From contig CM025852.1 of assembly GCA_003952965.2 (NCBI GenBank), positions 20,409,915-20,473,914 of the forward strand: a DNA stretch of 64,000 bases. The letters are read 5' to 3'. Positions 46,661 to 60,963 of this stretch are shown here, piece by piece. The position numbers were made by a program, and so were the translations under genes. How positions within the stretch are numbered: the stretch's first letter is position 1; each line of letters begins with the position of its first letter. This DNA is from Morella rubra (lineage: Eukaryota > Streptophyta > Magnoliopsida > Fagales > Myricaceae). A model generated the notes under the pieces. The model was not told the origin of the DNA, ran no database searches, and worked only from the letters and a program-made list of their open reading frames with translations.

Positions 46661-47481
46661 GAGATGACGTTTGGTTCTTTATGATAATAATGGTGATAAA
46701 TTTGCGGATTTCTTGGACTCTAATTTATCTATTAACTTGAAATTTTATATTTGTATGAACCCCAGACAGCATAAAAATTAAAAAGTCATCTGACGGCCTT
46801 GGCATCTTGCTCCACTGGACTGGAGAAACTAACCTTGCTCCATTGCTCGATAAGCTCTTGCAGCTGCTTTGCTTTCATTAGTTTCCTTCCCCAAGTAAGA
46901 TTATCCGGGGCGAAGTCAGGATGTGGCTTCTGCAGGGGCCAAAATATAATATGTAATAGTTAGCCAATAATAGAAATTAGAGTAGGACTCTCTGGCCTGG
47001 CTATCATCGTCTCTACTCTAACTTGGCTACATTCTTTGGCCGGCTTATGAACTCGACTCAAACTTGCAGCTCGCTAGGTAGCATGGAATGGACATTTACC
47101 AAACCACACAATTGTCGTCCTCTTGCCGCGCACTTGAAGTCAATAGAGAATCCAAGGATTAGAGTACTAAAGTCAACACTGGTAAAAAAAAGACAGAATT
47201 TTCTAGAGAGAGAGTCTTGCCCACTTCTAGAAATTTATGACAAAATACTTTTCTTCTTTTTTCTCTCTAAGTGTATTGTCCAATACTGGTTACATTTAGG
47301 TTTTGATAGCAATCGAAGACAAGAATTTTCGAGCTTCGATTACAAATATTATTGTTAACCTGGGAAGAATGATTTATTGGTACGTAGTTGGTCACAAATA
47401 AAGCCCTCAACAAGTGTGCAGCTGCTATACAAACAATAACAATGGCCGGTTCTTCTATCTTTAAGAAAGAATTCAACCTAG
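46661..47481. other. Unassigned stretch, unit 2
   Basis: Counterpart of 15845-16665; no gene is supported. Confidence 0.4.
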
Positions 47482-47484
47482 TGT

Positions 47485-48543
47485 TCTTTGCATCGCCTTC
47501 TTGGACACCCATCTTTTGCTTATATGAAACATTTGTTTCCTTCATTATTTTCCTCTGTGAAGAATTTTGATTTTAAATGTGAAACATGTATTTTGGCGAA
47601 GAGTCATCGCGTTGTATATCCCTTGAGTTATAGCAAACGAGATATTCCTTTTGCTTTGATTCACTCGGATGTATGGGGAACTTTCCTAATAACTACTGTG
47701 TTGGGTTTTCGATGGTTTGTGCTCTTTATTGATGATTGTACGCAAATGACATCGTTATATTTGTTGAAGCATAAAGATGAGGTTTTGGAAGTATTTAGAT
47801 CATTCCATCTTATGGTGCAAACTCAATATTCAACCAAAATTCAAATTCTGAGATCAGATAATGGTGGTGAATTTATTAACCACCAATTTCGTGACTATTG
47901 CTGCCTCCATGGTATTCTTCATGAGACGTCTTGTCCACATACTCCTCAGCAAAATGGCATTGCTGAACGAAAAAATCGACGTCTCCTTGAAACCGCTTGA
48001 GCCCTACTTCTTGGGGCCCACGCTCCGAATCATTTTTGGGCTGACGCGGTTACTAGCAGTTCATCTCTTAAATCGCATGCCGTCAAAGGTCCTAAGAATA
48101 TATCAGACCGGAAATCGACCTCAGGATATTTCACCTTTGTTGGTGGAAATCTTGTGACATGGCAAAGCAAAAAATAGAAAATTGTAGCCCTCTCAAGTGC
48201 TCAAGCCGAATTTCGGGGAATGGCCAAAGGGCTATGTGAGCTGTTATGGCTAAAACGGTTATTAACCAAGATTGAATTTTCTCCAAAATTGGAAATGAAT
48301 CTTTTCTGCGACAATAAAGCAGCAATTGATATCTCCCACAATCCAGTACAACATGATCGCACCAAACATGTTGAAGTGGATCGACACTTTATCAAACACA
48401 ATCTAGAAGCCAAGATAATTCGGTTTCCATTCGTCAAATCAGAGGATCAATTAGCAGATATACTTACCAAAGTCATGTGCAGCAAGGATTTTTACAACTC
48501 ACTGGACAAGTTGTGCATCAAAGATATCTATGCATCAACTTGA
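47485..48543 (+). pseudogene. Copia integrase-RNase H fragment, unit 2
   Basis: Counterpart of 16669-17727, with the same reverse-transcriptase deletion and the same TGA and TAG stops. The deletion therefore predates the duplication. Confidence 0.85.
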
Positions 48544-48550
48544 GGGGGAG

Positions 48551-48721
48551 TGTTGGAGTGAGTTGTTATGTGAGAGAATAGTGGAGAGATTATAGCATAG
48601 ATATTCTCTCCTTAATCATAGGAGAAAATCTGTATAGCCTAGAAGGAGTGTTCCTTTCTCTTTATATGTTTACCAAATCAGTTTGTAAAGTGATGTGAAA
48701 ATATATTGAAATATTTTTGAC
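48551..48721 (+). mobile_element. 3' LTR of the copia fragment, unit 2
   Basis: Counterpart of 17735-17905; starts TGTTGGAGTGAG. Confidence 0.7.
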
Positions 48722-48771
48722 ATATATAATGGTTGATTCTTTTTGTTTTTGTTTTTACTTTTTCTTGGCAG

Positions 48772-48948
48772 AGCTTGCTTATATAATGAAAGCAACGGAG
48801 AAATGTGATGTGTATAGCTTTGGGGTGTTGACATTAGAAATCACGACAGGAAAGCATCCAGGTGATCTCATCTCTTCATTAGTATCTTCATCTGCCAAGG
48901 AAAACGTACAGCTGAAAGATGTGTTAGATCAACGCCTTCCATTTCCGG
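48772..48948 (+). pseudogene. LRR receptor kinase exon fragment, unit 2
   Basis: Identical counterpart of 17956-18132, with the intron end and the truncation after LPFP. Confidence 0.75.
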
Positions 48949-49171
48949 AGACTCCAGAGACATTTACCGGAAAACGTACCTCCCAAATGTCTCTTTGGAA
49001 AGGCACAAGAAATCAGTTCAAATCCTATGATCCTGCAACTTGCTTGCGCTACGTGGCAATGTTACAAGTCACATGCGGTTCAACTAACTATGCATCAGTA
49101 TATAAATTAAGCATAAAAACTTGTTATAAGTCCATGATATATGGGAGCAAAGCAGAAGAACGATAATTAAG

Positions 49172-49504
49172 ATGGCAGTACCAAGGAAAAACCAACTTAA
49201 AGTGAAATTTGATGTGGCTATCAAGGGGGGTTTTCTTAGCTATGCGGCAGTTTGTAGAAACTGGAAAGGTAATATTGTTGCAGCAGAGGGACATTGGGGA
49301 CGTGGCTGGCGGCTCAACTGGATTTCTAGAGAAGGAAACTTTATGGCACATTTTGTGACTAAATAGTGTATAAATCATAATGATAGTGGTAGGATCAATG
49401 CTTCCTCTTTACCTCAGGATCCTTGTATATGATTATGGTTAACCTTTTAGCAATAAAATGTAACACCTTTGCTTAGACACAAAAAAAAAAAAAAAAAAAA
49501 AAAA
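49172..49504 (+). mobile_element. LINE 3' tail, unit 2
   Basis: Counterpart of 18356-18688. The poly(A) run has the same length, which is unusual for two old copies of an unstable homopolymer and fits a very recent duplication, a collapsed or copied consensus, or alleles. Confidence 0.7.
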
Positions 49505-49523
49505 GGTAATTAGTGCTTCATCA

Positions 49524-49656
49524 GAGAGCACTCATCCCTCTCTCTAGACTTTTTTTTTTCCTGCTTCTAAGAGTCCCCTCGCCCCCTATCGCTCTTGGGC
49601 GACAGGTGGAGCTTTGCCTCCATCCGCTTTCCCACTGTCCCTTGGCCTGCTTCTCG
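49524..49656 (+). mobile_element. Truncated retroposon 5' end, unit 2
   Basis: Counterpart of 18708-18840. Confidence 0.65.
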
Positions 49657-50375
49657 TAAGAGGCTTAATTAGTTTACTAATTATTGGAGTATTGTTCAAT
49701 TTCAAATGGGTCTCTAGAGTAAATTTGTTCTAAACGGCTAAAGTGGATATATGTTAATTAATTGTCAATAATCAGGTGTTTCCTTTAATTTTTAAATGAT
49801 CTCTAATTAAAAATCTTATACTTTTAAAATAACATTTATTTCGAAAAAATACAAAATTCAAAACTCCCATACAAACAGTATAAATACTTGGATAAATGAT
49901 TTACAAGATAGGCCATCATGTTTCAAAAATATTTTGGCCCTTGCCTCTCTCTTTACTCATTCTAACTTTGAGCACCGTAATTTCTCACCCGGTCCTCGGG
50001 AGGCCTCTTTCTAAATTTTTCAAGACGCATTAAAAGCAGGTTAGCCGTAATATTCTTCTTTAGAGTCCCAGAAGTCCACTAATTTATCACCGTCTTTATC
50101 ATGAGCAAGAAGCCAAGCATTTGCTAAGAACCAAAAAAAAAAAAGCCAAGCATTTTATTGGGCAGCTAACCTTTTAATTTCCATGTGGTTCCGGGCTCAT
50201 ATAATAAGACAAGGCCCAACAAGTTGAGGACCTTTTAGAAGAGATTTTTAGCCCAATACGCTAAATCTTCAGTACAAGGTCTTGACGGACAATTTAAAAT
50301 TCATAAATCCGTAAATAAGATGCCCTAAATTATTGGTAATTCACATTTTAATATTTTTAAATATCATTTATTCCG
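49657..50375. other. Unassigned AT-rich core stretch, unit 2
   Basis: Counterpart of 18841-19559, with one extra A in a homopolymer and a G/T difference. Confidence 0.35.
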
Positions 50376-52621
50376 GGACAAATACAAAATTTCAAGTTAT
50401 ATTAGCTAGATAAATTAGAGTCCCAGAAAATCACTTTCGTTATCATAAAGGACCAAACGTCATCTCTAAGTTGTTGCGTGGGGAAGAAAACTAACAATAG
50501 GAAAGGACCAAACGTCAGTTTCTTCGGTAGGTGATTCGTCCTTGGTCATTGATTTCCTTTTAATTTCCATGTGTGGGAGAGGAGAAAACTCCCTTTTGAT
50601 GCTTAACTTCTTGATTAGGTGTAGAAAACTAATGAAAGTAAAGGACAATAGCTAATACTTTTCAACAATTCAACCTCATGTGCTCGGAAGCAAGAAAACT
50701 CTCCTCCATCTGGTCAATAAGTCGCTAATTTTTTTGCAAAAAGAAATAACGTACAACATGTAAATTAATGTCCAATCACATTAGTTCGTTGGTCCAAATT
50801 AGAGTAATTAATTTAAGCAGAGCTTCCGTCCCCACACGGAGCCGGCCCATTAGACAAGGGCCCATGCCACCGTAGTTGATGTTGGGACATCCACAATCAT
50901 AAAATGGAATTAATATAAATCCCACGAATAAAGTTAAATACACTATTAAAAAGAGAAATTAGTAGAATGAAATGGTTTTAAAAAAAAATTGTAGTCATTG
51001 ATGTTGTGACATCCACAATAGTAAATGTAAACTGGGTAATCCCAGAAGAAAATATTTGTCACTACATATAACCAGTGTTAGACAATACATGTTAGAAGCA
51101 AGTAATTGTCACAATAGCAAAAAAGTATTTGTAGGGCAGTCTCTCACTCTAGAAAAGGCGTCATGTTTTGTAGCCGTGTTCACTTTACTCTAATCCTAGG
51201 ATTCTCTATTGACTTCTTTATTTTCATATATTGTCGGTAGGGCATTATCTCTATCTTTTGGACTTTGGTCATGACAACACAATGATGGGTCGACCGACCC
51301 GAGTATGGAATCATCATCTTTAGCATTATAATATATAACTGTTAAAAAAAGAGATGAGTTTCTTCGACGACTCTCATGCATGGGCAAGGAGCCAAGGGTG
51401 CTTATTGGGCAGCTACCTTTTTAATTTCCATTTGTGGGTCCGTGGGAGAGGAGAAAACTCCCTTTTGATGCGAAACTTCTTGCTCGGAGAAACTAAAGGA
51501 CAAGAGCTATTCCATGGAAGTCAGTTTCAACCGGTGTTCGAAAACTCTCCACTCCCCCGGTCAATACGTCGCCCATTCTTTTTTTTCCGCAAAGAAACAA
51601 CATTCAACATGGAAATAAATGTCCGGCCAATTATGTCAGGTCGTTGGTCGAAGTCAAAATAATTAATGGTCAATACGTCGCCCTTTTTTTTTTCCGCAAT
51701 GAAACAACATTCAACATGGAAATAAATGTCCAACTACGTCAGGTCGTTGGTCTAAGTCAAAATAATTAATTTACGCAGCGCTTCCCCCACATGACATGGG
51801 CCTATGGCCATGTCAGGTGGTGGCAATTTGCAGAATACTAAGTTCTACAATTGCAAAAGTCCATGCACCCAGTCAGCGTATTCTTCGTCGATTTAATGGA
51901 TTTGAAAATTTGTTTAATGAAAGTAGTGTAGATTTTATTTGATTATGTAAAATATGTGTTTAGGTTTGTAAAAAAGTGTTGGGTGTGTATAAAGTTGTTA
52001 GAATTTGTCCAAAAACTCAAAGCTATTGTCCTGATTTTATTAGGTTTTATTTTAAGCAGCTACATAAATTGCGGGAGTATCTGAAGAATATTAACAAAAA
52101 AAGGAATTATAATTTTTCGACACATTAGGGATATCAAGAACAAGTCTTTTTCATTTTGCAGCAAAAAAGTAGTAGAAATAATTGGAAAGCCGTGACCTAA
52201 AGTATAGTTCTACCCTTCAATTTCAAGCCCAACAGTTAAAACGGCTTAAGATGGTTGACATATATACAGCTCGTTTTTTAAATTATTAAAGTACTAATAT
52301 ACTAAATAAAGGAAGGTTGATTTCATCATAATAATACAATGAGTGTACATCATCAAACTTTTAGTTTATGGGAGTTGGTGAAAAAATGAAAAGAAATAAT
52401 TTGAGTAAATTTTTAATGTTTATTGTAATGAAAATAGATAATTTGATGGAGAAAAAATTGTTTATAGTTATTTTATTAATCAAAATTTTAAAACATAAAA
52501 ATTTTGATTTGGCAAATGCCACCTAAATAGAGGAAGGTTGATTTCATCATAACAATACCTGATTGTACATCACCAAAATTGAGAGCAGTAACTAAGGCTA
52601 GAAAATTGCGTTCAGGTTTAC
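50376..52621 (-). repeat. Inverted repeat arm 2, unit 2
   Basis: Counterpart of 19560-21805, including the internal direct repeats. Confidence 0.75.
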
Positions 52622-53227
52622 CCAATTCATTGGATAAGAGGCCCACACTGGCCCAGCTCAAAAGGCCCAACTCCTAAGGCCCAACATTTCGGCTCGGTAT
52701 TCGATGAAGAGAACCCGTCAAACTTAGTGTACGGTGAAAATTGCCCGCGTAAATAAAACTACTAATAACTACCTTAAATATAAAAACTAAGAAACCGTCC
52801 ATGATATCCACAATATAAACGGTTAAGAAAAACATCCGTTACATGGAAGGGAAGTGAAAAAAACAAGTATAAAAGGAGGTGAACTAACAAAAGGAAGGTA
52901 CACAACTTTTGGCCGAATAAATTAGAAATATTGAAACAGAGCGAAAGACTGATTGAACCATCGGAGGACTCATTCCCTCCCAGTGGAAAAAAAAAATTGT
53001 AATTGTGGTGTGTAGTTGCAGAATCTAATGTAAGGAATTGTTCGAGGTGGTCATCATAAATCAACTGATTCTTTCATTGCCGTTTAAGTCAAATAAAAGA
53101 AAAGAACTTGATTTTGATAATTATGTGATCTGCTTCTAGGCCATAATAATGGAATATCCTATTTTAAACTTTTGTCGTATGCAAAAAAAAAAAAAAGAAA
53201 TAGACAAAATCTTCAGCGGCTCACAAG
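52622..53227. other. Segment between arm 2 and the CACTA site, unit 2
   Basis: Counterpart of 21806-22411, ending with the AAG target duplication. Confidence 0.5.
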
Positions 53228-54155
53228 CACTACAACAAAACAACTTTTGGGTGACAAAATTTGTTGTCACCTAAAGTTAAAAATTTATCATCAAAAGTCA
53301 TTGGTGTCAAAAAATATTTGACTCTCGGTTTGATAGAAGAAGCGTGTCACCCTTGTTCTTAGGTGACAAATTCTGAGTTTCCTCAGGAAATAACATCCGG
53401 ATGCCAACTCAGACGGTTCAGATGGTTTTCATTTTATGTGACATTTATAAATCCATCATGGATTCCTTGTTTTTAATCAGTTCGCATGTCTCGTGCGAAC
53501 ATCAATGTATTAAATGACAAAATCAATTTCGATGGAAACTTGTGCGAACGTCTATAATATAGGTTTGCACAGGGTGAATTTCTATGTCAAAATGTAAATT
53601 TTGTCAGCAGATATATCGTCCGCACGCTACTAAACCACCTGCGGACTCTGCGTGTTTTATTTTTTGAAAAAAGAAAATCCCACGAATATAATGTGCGAAC
53701 TCTGGTTAAACACGGACGTGGGGACGGTGATTTGAGTGCGGACGCTGGTTGCTTTTATTTTATGAAAAAAAGAAAATGTCAGAAATATAATATGCGTATG
53801 GCTCAAGAATGTGCGGACTATGGATAAAAACGAATGTGGGGACGGTGCAATAGCTTTCAAACGTTATTATGGGTAATCTATGTGGACGTTAATTTATCGC
53901 GAGCAGACGAATAACTTATTATGACGGACGTTTGGGCGTTGTTAATTCGTATGGACAGTTCTAAATTATAATATTAAATCTGTGAATTTAAATTATTTAA
54001 TTATGCATTTAAAATTAGATTAGAAATGAATATGAAGACATCATATTAAATATAGTATAAATTAGTAATGGTCTAGAAATATCTAATCGACATAATAGTA
54101 AATAAAATACATAATCGAAATCAAGTCTGAAATAAACAATCTACCCAAATTTGCA

Positions 54156-55799
54156 TCAAGGAGTGAAATGCGCTGTCACCTTCCTTACGTGTTCCATCAT
54201 TTGCTCATTCATTTGTGCTTGCAATAGCTGGAGCCTCTTTTCTTGCTCTGCTTGTTGCTTCCATTGCTGCTCCTCTAGATGCTGCTTCTACTCCATTAAA
54301 TGTTGTTGCTGCTCTTGCATCACCCTCTCCATTTCTACCTGCCTCACAACTACCTCATCATATTCTTTCTATCTAGCCCTCATCTCCTTTATCTCCATTC
54401 TTGCCTATTCCAATCTTCGGGCCAGATCAACAGATGACACTGAAGACAATGATCCAACTTGCTGCACTGAACGACCTAAACTATGCACATAACCCGCTTT
54501 CATCCCCAAGACCTCTATGAAGATCTCCACTTCTGTGAATGACCTTCCCTCAGACTCGTGCTATAATTGTAGCACCTCCATCTTTTCCTACAAGTGAAGG
54601 AGAACATTGTGAAAATTAATTATTAAATATAAAAATTAATAATGCATAATAAAATTTTATAGAACTTACAAAATGTTCCCGTGCAGTATCGGATGTCCAC
54701 ACGCCGTCCTTATTAGTATGCATTTTCTTGTACATCAATGCAGGATTAATCTGATCAGTTTCTGAATCTTTCTGCACACCAAAAAATGACATATACATTA
54801 AAATTAATGACATAATAACAACAAAAATACACTTAAAATATTTGAGTTGATTATGGAAAGACCGAGCCCCCAGTGTGAGCAATAGCCCTATTTTGGCAGT
54901 TGATTTAACTCCTTCTCTAAAATACATATCTAAGTTAGTACACATTTTTACCTGAAAAACTAAATTTGATGGCGAAAAAACGAAGCTTTGAAGTGTTCAG
55001 CTTAGCCCTATTTTGTTGTAGTTAGTACGTGAAATTCTTTACTAAATAAATTGCATGTTCGGGTACGAATGTCTTTGGTGGGAAATAAAGTGTAGTACTA
55101 GTGCATTCTGTTCGATGTGTCATGTACGCTATGTTCATTGTAGACATCACAGTCTTGCAATCCTCTGGCCGATCATAATCAAGTTGAAGTCATCCTGAAA
55201 TGAACCATGTTAGTCTAATTAAACAATAATTAATAAAAAGAAGTCAAATTTTTACTAAGTTTCACTTACCAATACTTTGTTCATGACGTCAGACTTAACC
55301 TCATCGGAGACTTTGGACCAGTTGACCACATCGAATGGGACATGTGATCGCACGAGCGGACCAATATGAACTAGAAAGCATCGAAGATGCTTTGTCATCA
55401 CCACTCGTATGGCCATCGGGAATATGAACGGTCAGCTTTCCTGCAATACGAGCCTTTCTAATGCAATCCCGTGAGTCCTACCCTGTACATGTCTAATCCC
55501 AAAGGTGGCTATACATGAACACAAATCTTATTAACGTAAAACATCAAGTACCTAATTGCATGTATTTAAAAAATTAACATTAAAGTTAGTTTGAAATTCT
55601 TACACGCACAACTACTCTGCGGGGTGCTATGCGGGTTGATCGACTCAGGAGATGGTAAATTGTTGTCTGCTACATTTGAAGGAGTCACAGCTGCTCTAGT
55701 CCTAGGATGATTGCTAGCACCAACTGATCTAGCACTTGAATCACAATGAAGACGTTTTCCTTCAACTGTCATGACGACGTCCTGTGACTGCACAAGCAC
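54156..55799 (-). pseudogene. Transposase_24-like remnant, unit 2
   Basis: Counterpart of 23342-24988. The C-terminal glutamine-rich coiled coil stays in frame here (QEQQQHLME, then a TAG, then KQHLEEQQWKQQAEQEKR). 54850-55080 is locally unlike unit 1, with insertions such as the stretch near 54905-55000. Confidence 0.65.
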
Positions 55800-55890
55800 A
55801 ACAAGTGAGAAACTCTATTATTGTCAGAGAAATAAAATATGATCGTGTGAAATAAATATAACATAAACAACAGAGATTCGTAAAATCACT

Positions 55891-58800
55891 TTAATAATCA
55901 AAGTCAGACTCTTCTGAGTTATCACTATCCTCACTATCATCACGCGACTCTTCATCACAGTTCGATATTGATGTAGCATGACGTCGTGTCTCAGTGTCAT
56001 CAGTGACGTGGAGAAGCGGATTAACTTCGTGCCTACCCTACGGAATCATGTTAAAATTGCTGAAATTTACAAAAAGAGAAACTGACTTGTTCTCCTGGTA
56101 TGCTTCCGGGTTCGACGGTTCTGCCCATACTTCCTGGTTCGATGATCTTGCCCTCTCTTCGTCGTCCTCTTCTCCAACCAGAAGCATATCTTATGTATTT
56201 CTTCTTATTATTTTCTGAACTATCTTCCAGTGGCCACCCAACTTCATATCATCTAGATAAAATACTTGACCACCTTGAGATACAAGCACGAACGGGTTGT
56301 CTTTATACCACTTTTGTGATGTGTTGATGCTAACAAACCGTCCACTTTTGTGAAGACCACAATTTTGGGTGCTCAAGTCAAACTAGTCGCACTTGAATAA
56401 ATAAACTAAATTTCACGCAAGTACTTTAGTGCATAAATGTCTACAACTTGACCATAAAAATCAACGTCTTCCCCATCATGGTCTCCCGGAACAACCACAC
56501 CACTATTTTGTGTACTACGAAATTGTTCACGTTGACTTGTATGAAACCGGAGTCTATTAACTATGCATCCAGAAGTAGGAAAGTACTCGTTGATCCGGTC
56601 CGGATGCCAGTGCATATAAATCATCCGACACCTCGGCCGGATATTCATTGCGATCATTTGTATCTAAAATAATATAACTGTATGAGACTTTAAAAAAATA
56701 AAGTAAACAAAAAAAATAGATATATGTTATACATAGGTAATAAATACCTTTTTTTAAAACCACGAAGGGAATTCTGCTTTGTGCCTTTGATCAACATCTA
56801 CTTGTGATTGCTATCTGAGTTCATGTAGATGCTTCCTGCGAACAAATATTCGTAAAACAAGCACACTACAAAAAATTTGAAACACAACAATGAAATGATG
56901 AAAGTCGCTTACTCTAAATGTGAGCTGAGTTATGCACAGTTGATAAGTACATACCACTCTGCTTTAGTGAACTCCTTCCTATTCAAATCATGGCCCTTGC
57001 TTGCTCCTAACGGATGAACATTTACAGCAAACACAAAAAGATGGCCCATCTGTCCTCCTCGGTCATCTACTTTAGCATAATTCCTCTTTTTTCTAGAGCA
57101 AAATGTTAGACATTCATTCAACACGTAACTTTCTGCTATGGACCCCTTAGCCCGTGCCCTGTTATTCATGAAACGCTTCATCTTCCTCATATACCTTTCA
57201 ATTGGATATATCCACCAAAATTGTACGGGCCCCGCAAGTAAAACTCCCGAGGCAAGTGGACCTCTAAATGGACCATGACAGTGAAAAATGATGGAGAAAA
57301 TATGTGCTCCAACTTACAGAGGATCAATCCGATATCTTTTTTGCAACTGGTCTACAACCTCTACTTTTATAGTTCTTGAACACAAGTCCCTGAAGAATAA
57401 GCTTAGTTCCGTCAATGTTGTACATACTTCTTGGTCCAATAACCCTTGTATCATTGCCGGTAACAGTCGTTGCAACATAATGTGACAATCATGGCTTTTC
57501 ATACCCAATATTTTGCATTCTTTCACATTCACACATCGGGATATATTAGCTGCGTACCCGTCAGGAAACTTCACACCCTTCAACCACTGACAACACTTCC
57601 TACGCTCCTCTTTTGTCAACGTGAAAGACGCATGAGGCATGACCTGGTGTTGACCCTGAACTTGTAGATGCAACTCTTTCTTTATTCACATTAATGTCAA
57701 ATCTCTCCGACCACTGACATTATCCTTCGTTTTCCGTCAATGTTTAGCAAAGTTCCAACACGTTTAAATTGTGTCAAAGTTTTAATTCTGACCAATATGG
57801 CAACTCAAAGAAAATACTTCGTTTCGTCTAACTCAACTCATCCACAGTCTATTTCCTCTTCTTCTGCGTCTTTCCAAAAGGCATAACAAGTACCGATACA
57901 AGTTTCTCAAGTATCTCTTGTCCAGTCAACTCTTTAGGCTCTGATCTAAACTCTTTATTGCCATCAAATATGTCCACATTGTGCCTCCACTAATGTGAAA
58001 CTGGTAAATAACGGCGATGTCCCAATGTCCCAAGAAGCAATGTTTACCTCCATATTTCAGCCATGAAGACGTCGTGTCCGTATTACACGTTGGGCAAGCT
58101 AACTTCCCTTCCGTACTCCATCCGGACAGATTGTCGTAGGCAGGGAAGTCATTTATTGTCCAGAGCAACGCTGCGCGTAAGTTAAATGTACCTCTTTCCA
58201 CCTCATCATATGTTTACACTCCATCCTCCCATAACTCCTTCAACTCCTCTATTATGGGCTGTAAATACACATCGATATCATTTCTTGGACTTCTATCCCC
58301 GTGAGAGCATAAAAGAATCTTTCATACACTTCCACGGAGGTAGATTGTACGGGACTAAGACCACTAGCCATATACTGTATGACAAACACATGTTTCCGAA
58401 CGGATTGAATCCATCAGAAGCTAAACCTAAACAAACGTTACGAGCTTTTGGACCAAACCACTTGTATTTCTTGTATAGTTCCTTCCATACCACCGAGTCC
58501 GCAGGATGACTCATCACCCCGTCTTTGACCACTTGCTTCTCTTGGTGCCACCACATATCCATTGCCGTCTGATGTGAGATAAACAACCGTTGCAGCCTCG
58601 GTTTCAAAAGAAAATGTTACAACACTTTTTGGGGGACCTTTGACTTGAATTTTCACAGTACTTTCACCTCGACTCCTCACACACCAGACACTCTTGTAAC
58701 TCGCTATTGTGCTTCCAAAACAAAATGAAATCATTCCGACATGCATGTATGTTGTCATAACTAAATCCTAAATTCTTCCTCAATTGCTTCGCCTCATAGA

Positions 58801-59332
58801 AAGATTTCGATAATGCCTTTACGCTCAAGTTTTTCTCCAACTTCACATGGATTAATCTTACTACAAAAGACAACTTCGAATACTTCACACACCAAGGATA
58901 CAATTCTTGCTCAGCATCCTCCACAACTTGGCATATGCAGAAAATCCATCCTCAGACCCTAATTCGGGTGGCATTGGGTTGGCAGTATGATATGCTCCTG
59001 CATCAAAGTCCTCTCACATGTCTCGTCATCATCTATATTCCCCTTAGACTCCTCACTACTCATAGACACTGCCCGATCAGAGGTGATTCTTGGAATTGGA
59101 ATTGGTTTCCGTGCAATACCCAATCAGTATAACTCTTCTCAAACCCATTTATGAACAGGTGATCCTCCATTTCTTGAATTGTTTGGAACAAAATATTTTT
59201 ACATCTCTGACATGGGAACCTTATTTGACCACGACTATCCACAGAATTTCTGGCGATACTCATAAATTCTCGGACACCTTCCTTATACTTCACACCGAAC
59301 CTATCTAGTTTATGAATCTAGCTCTTATCCAT
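55891..59332 (-). pseudogene. TNP2-type transposase, unit 2, decayed
   Basis: Counterpart of 25080-28528 with the same domain order and the same codon-5 TAG. Additional shifts split DUF4216 near 56386-56416 and Transposase_21 near 57985 and 58310, while the text KDSFMLSRG after PPWKCM is longer than in unit 1. Confidence 0.85.
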
Positions 59333-60963
59333 TTTTTATGCCTTCAGTTATAGATATGCATAAAACAATCAAACAACAATCCTGCATAGAGTAATGATAG
59401 TTCACCTCCAACACCTTATTTCTCCAGGGTGATAGGTCCTATCTTATTCAATATTAGATTATTTATAATGTACACGTAAATGTCTCGAGCATTGTGCATG
59501 ACGCGCTAGAAATTTTGACAGCATCTCCCTTTAGTCCCTAGATACAAGCATTCAGCGTTGAGGTTATACACCCGCCGACAAATGGCAAGTGTGTAAACAC
59601 AACGCTGAATATGCATCTGAAAGACAAAAGGAGAGTGATGTCGAAATTTCTAACTACATCACGCACAATAACCAGAACATTTACGTACATTACAGATAGT
59701 TTAATCTCAAACTGTTCACAACTTGGACAATTCAAGAATTACCGTTGCGTTCAGCAATTAAAACGCGCAGTAATTCCCAAACGGGTCTAAGGCTACTAAA
59801 TGCAAAACAAAACCAATATTAAATAAACTTTACGCATAACCGTCCGGATGGATTAAAAACCGTCCGGATGAAGCTACGTCTGCACGCCCTGAAGTACATC
59901 CGCCCTTAAGAACTGTTCGGACGGCTACAGTAAACGTCCAAACTAAGATTGTCAAAGAACAGATCCTTAGACAATCTATCTTCCACAGACCATTTCAATT
60001 CCAAAAATCACAAGTTTTACATCACCATTTCGCACCCCATCAATACCAAACATGTTTCTAACCTACCCAAAATATTAAACAATCAAACATCAAGCAAAAC
60101 AACACATTTTTACACAACCCACAAAAATTGTCAAAATACCGTACCTCTTGAAGCTTCCAAATCTCACAATGCTTCCAAATCCACCCCAAACTACTTCAAT
60201 CTATGGTTGAACCTCCTTCTATCAGCCTACCAACGATTCTTCAAGAAGAAACTGGAGAAATGATGGATTGGGGAGGATTTGAGAGTATTCAAAGCTGAAT
60301 GATAAAGTTTCTGGGTTTCGACCCTTTCATTCTGTGTAAAAGCCGTCCAACGTGTATAAGTGATTCCACATGCCATACGAGACAATTTTGTCTCCGTCCG
60401 GACAGTAATCCACAACTACACGAAACTGTTTGCAAAACAAATGACCCCGTTTTAATAGGAAAGAAACGATGTCGTCTTTAATGCCAACCGTCCGGACAGT
60501 AATGAATAAAATTCAACAACTTATTTGAACCTGCCGACGACACCGTTTTAAATACAACTGAACGATGTCATTTTATTCTACGTCGTCCGCACTATACTTA
60601 AAACCGTGTGGACGTCCTTTTTTTGACAGCACGACACCGTTTTCCATTAAATAAATGACGTCGTTTAGACAAAACGATCGTGCGAACGATTTATTAAACG
60701 TCCAAACGCTACCCATCTCATTTATTTATAGCATGATAATAGTATTTCATTTCTTAATAATGTAGGTAATTAATATTCTTTTTCACTTAACATATCCAAA
60801 CATAAATATTAAACCATAATAAAAAAAAAAAAAAGATGTATAGTAACCATCATAAAGCGAAATCAACATAAATATTCAAATACAAACCATACTAAAATGT
60901 CAAACATAAATATCCAGTAAAAACATAAATATCCAAAACGTAACGTGAAAAATCATAAAAGTC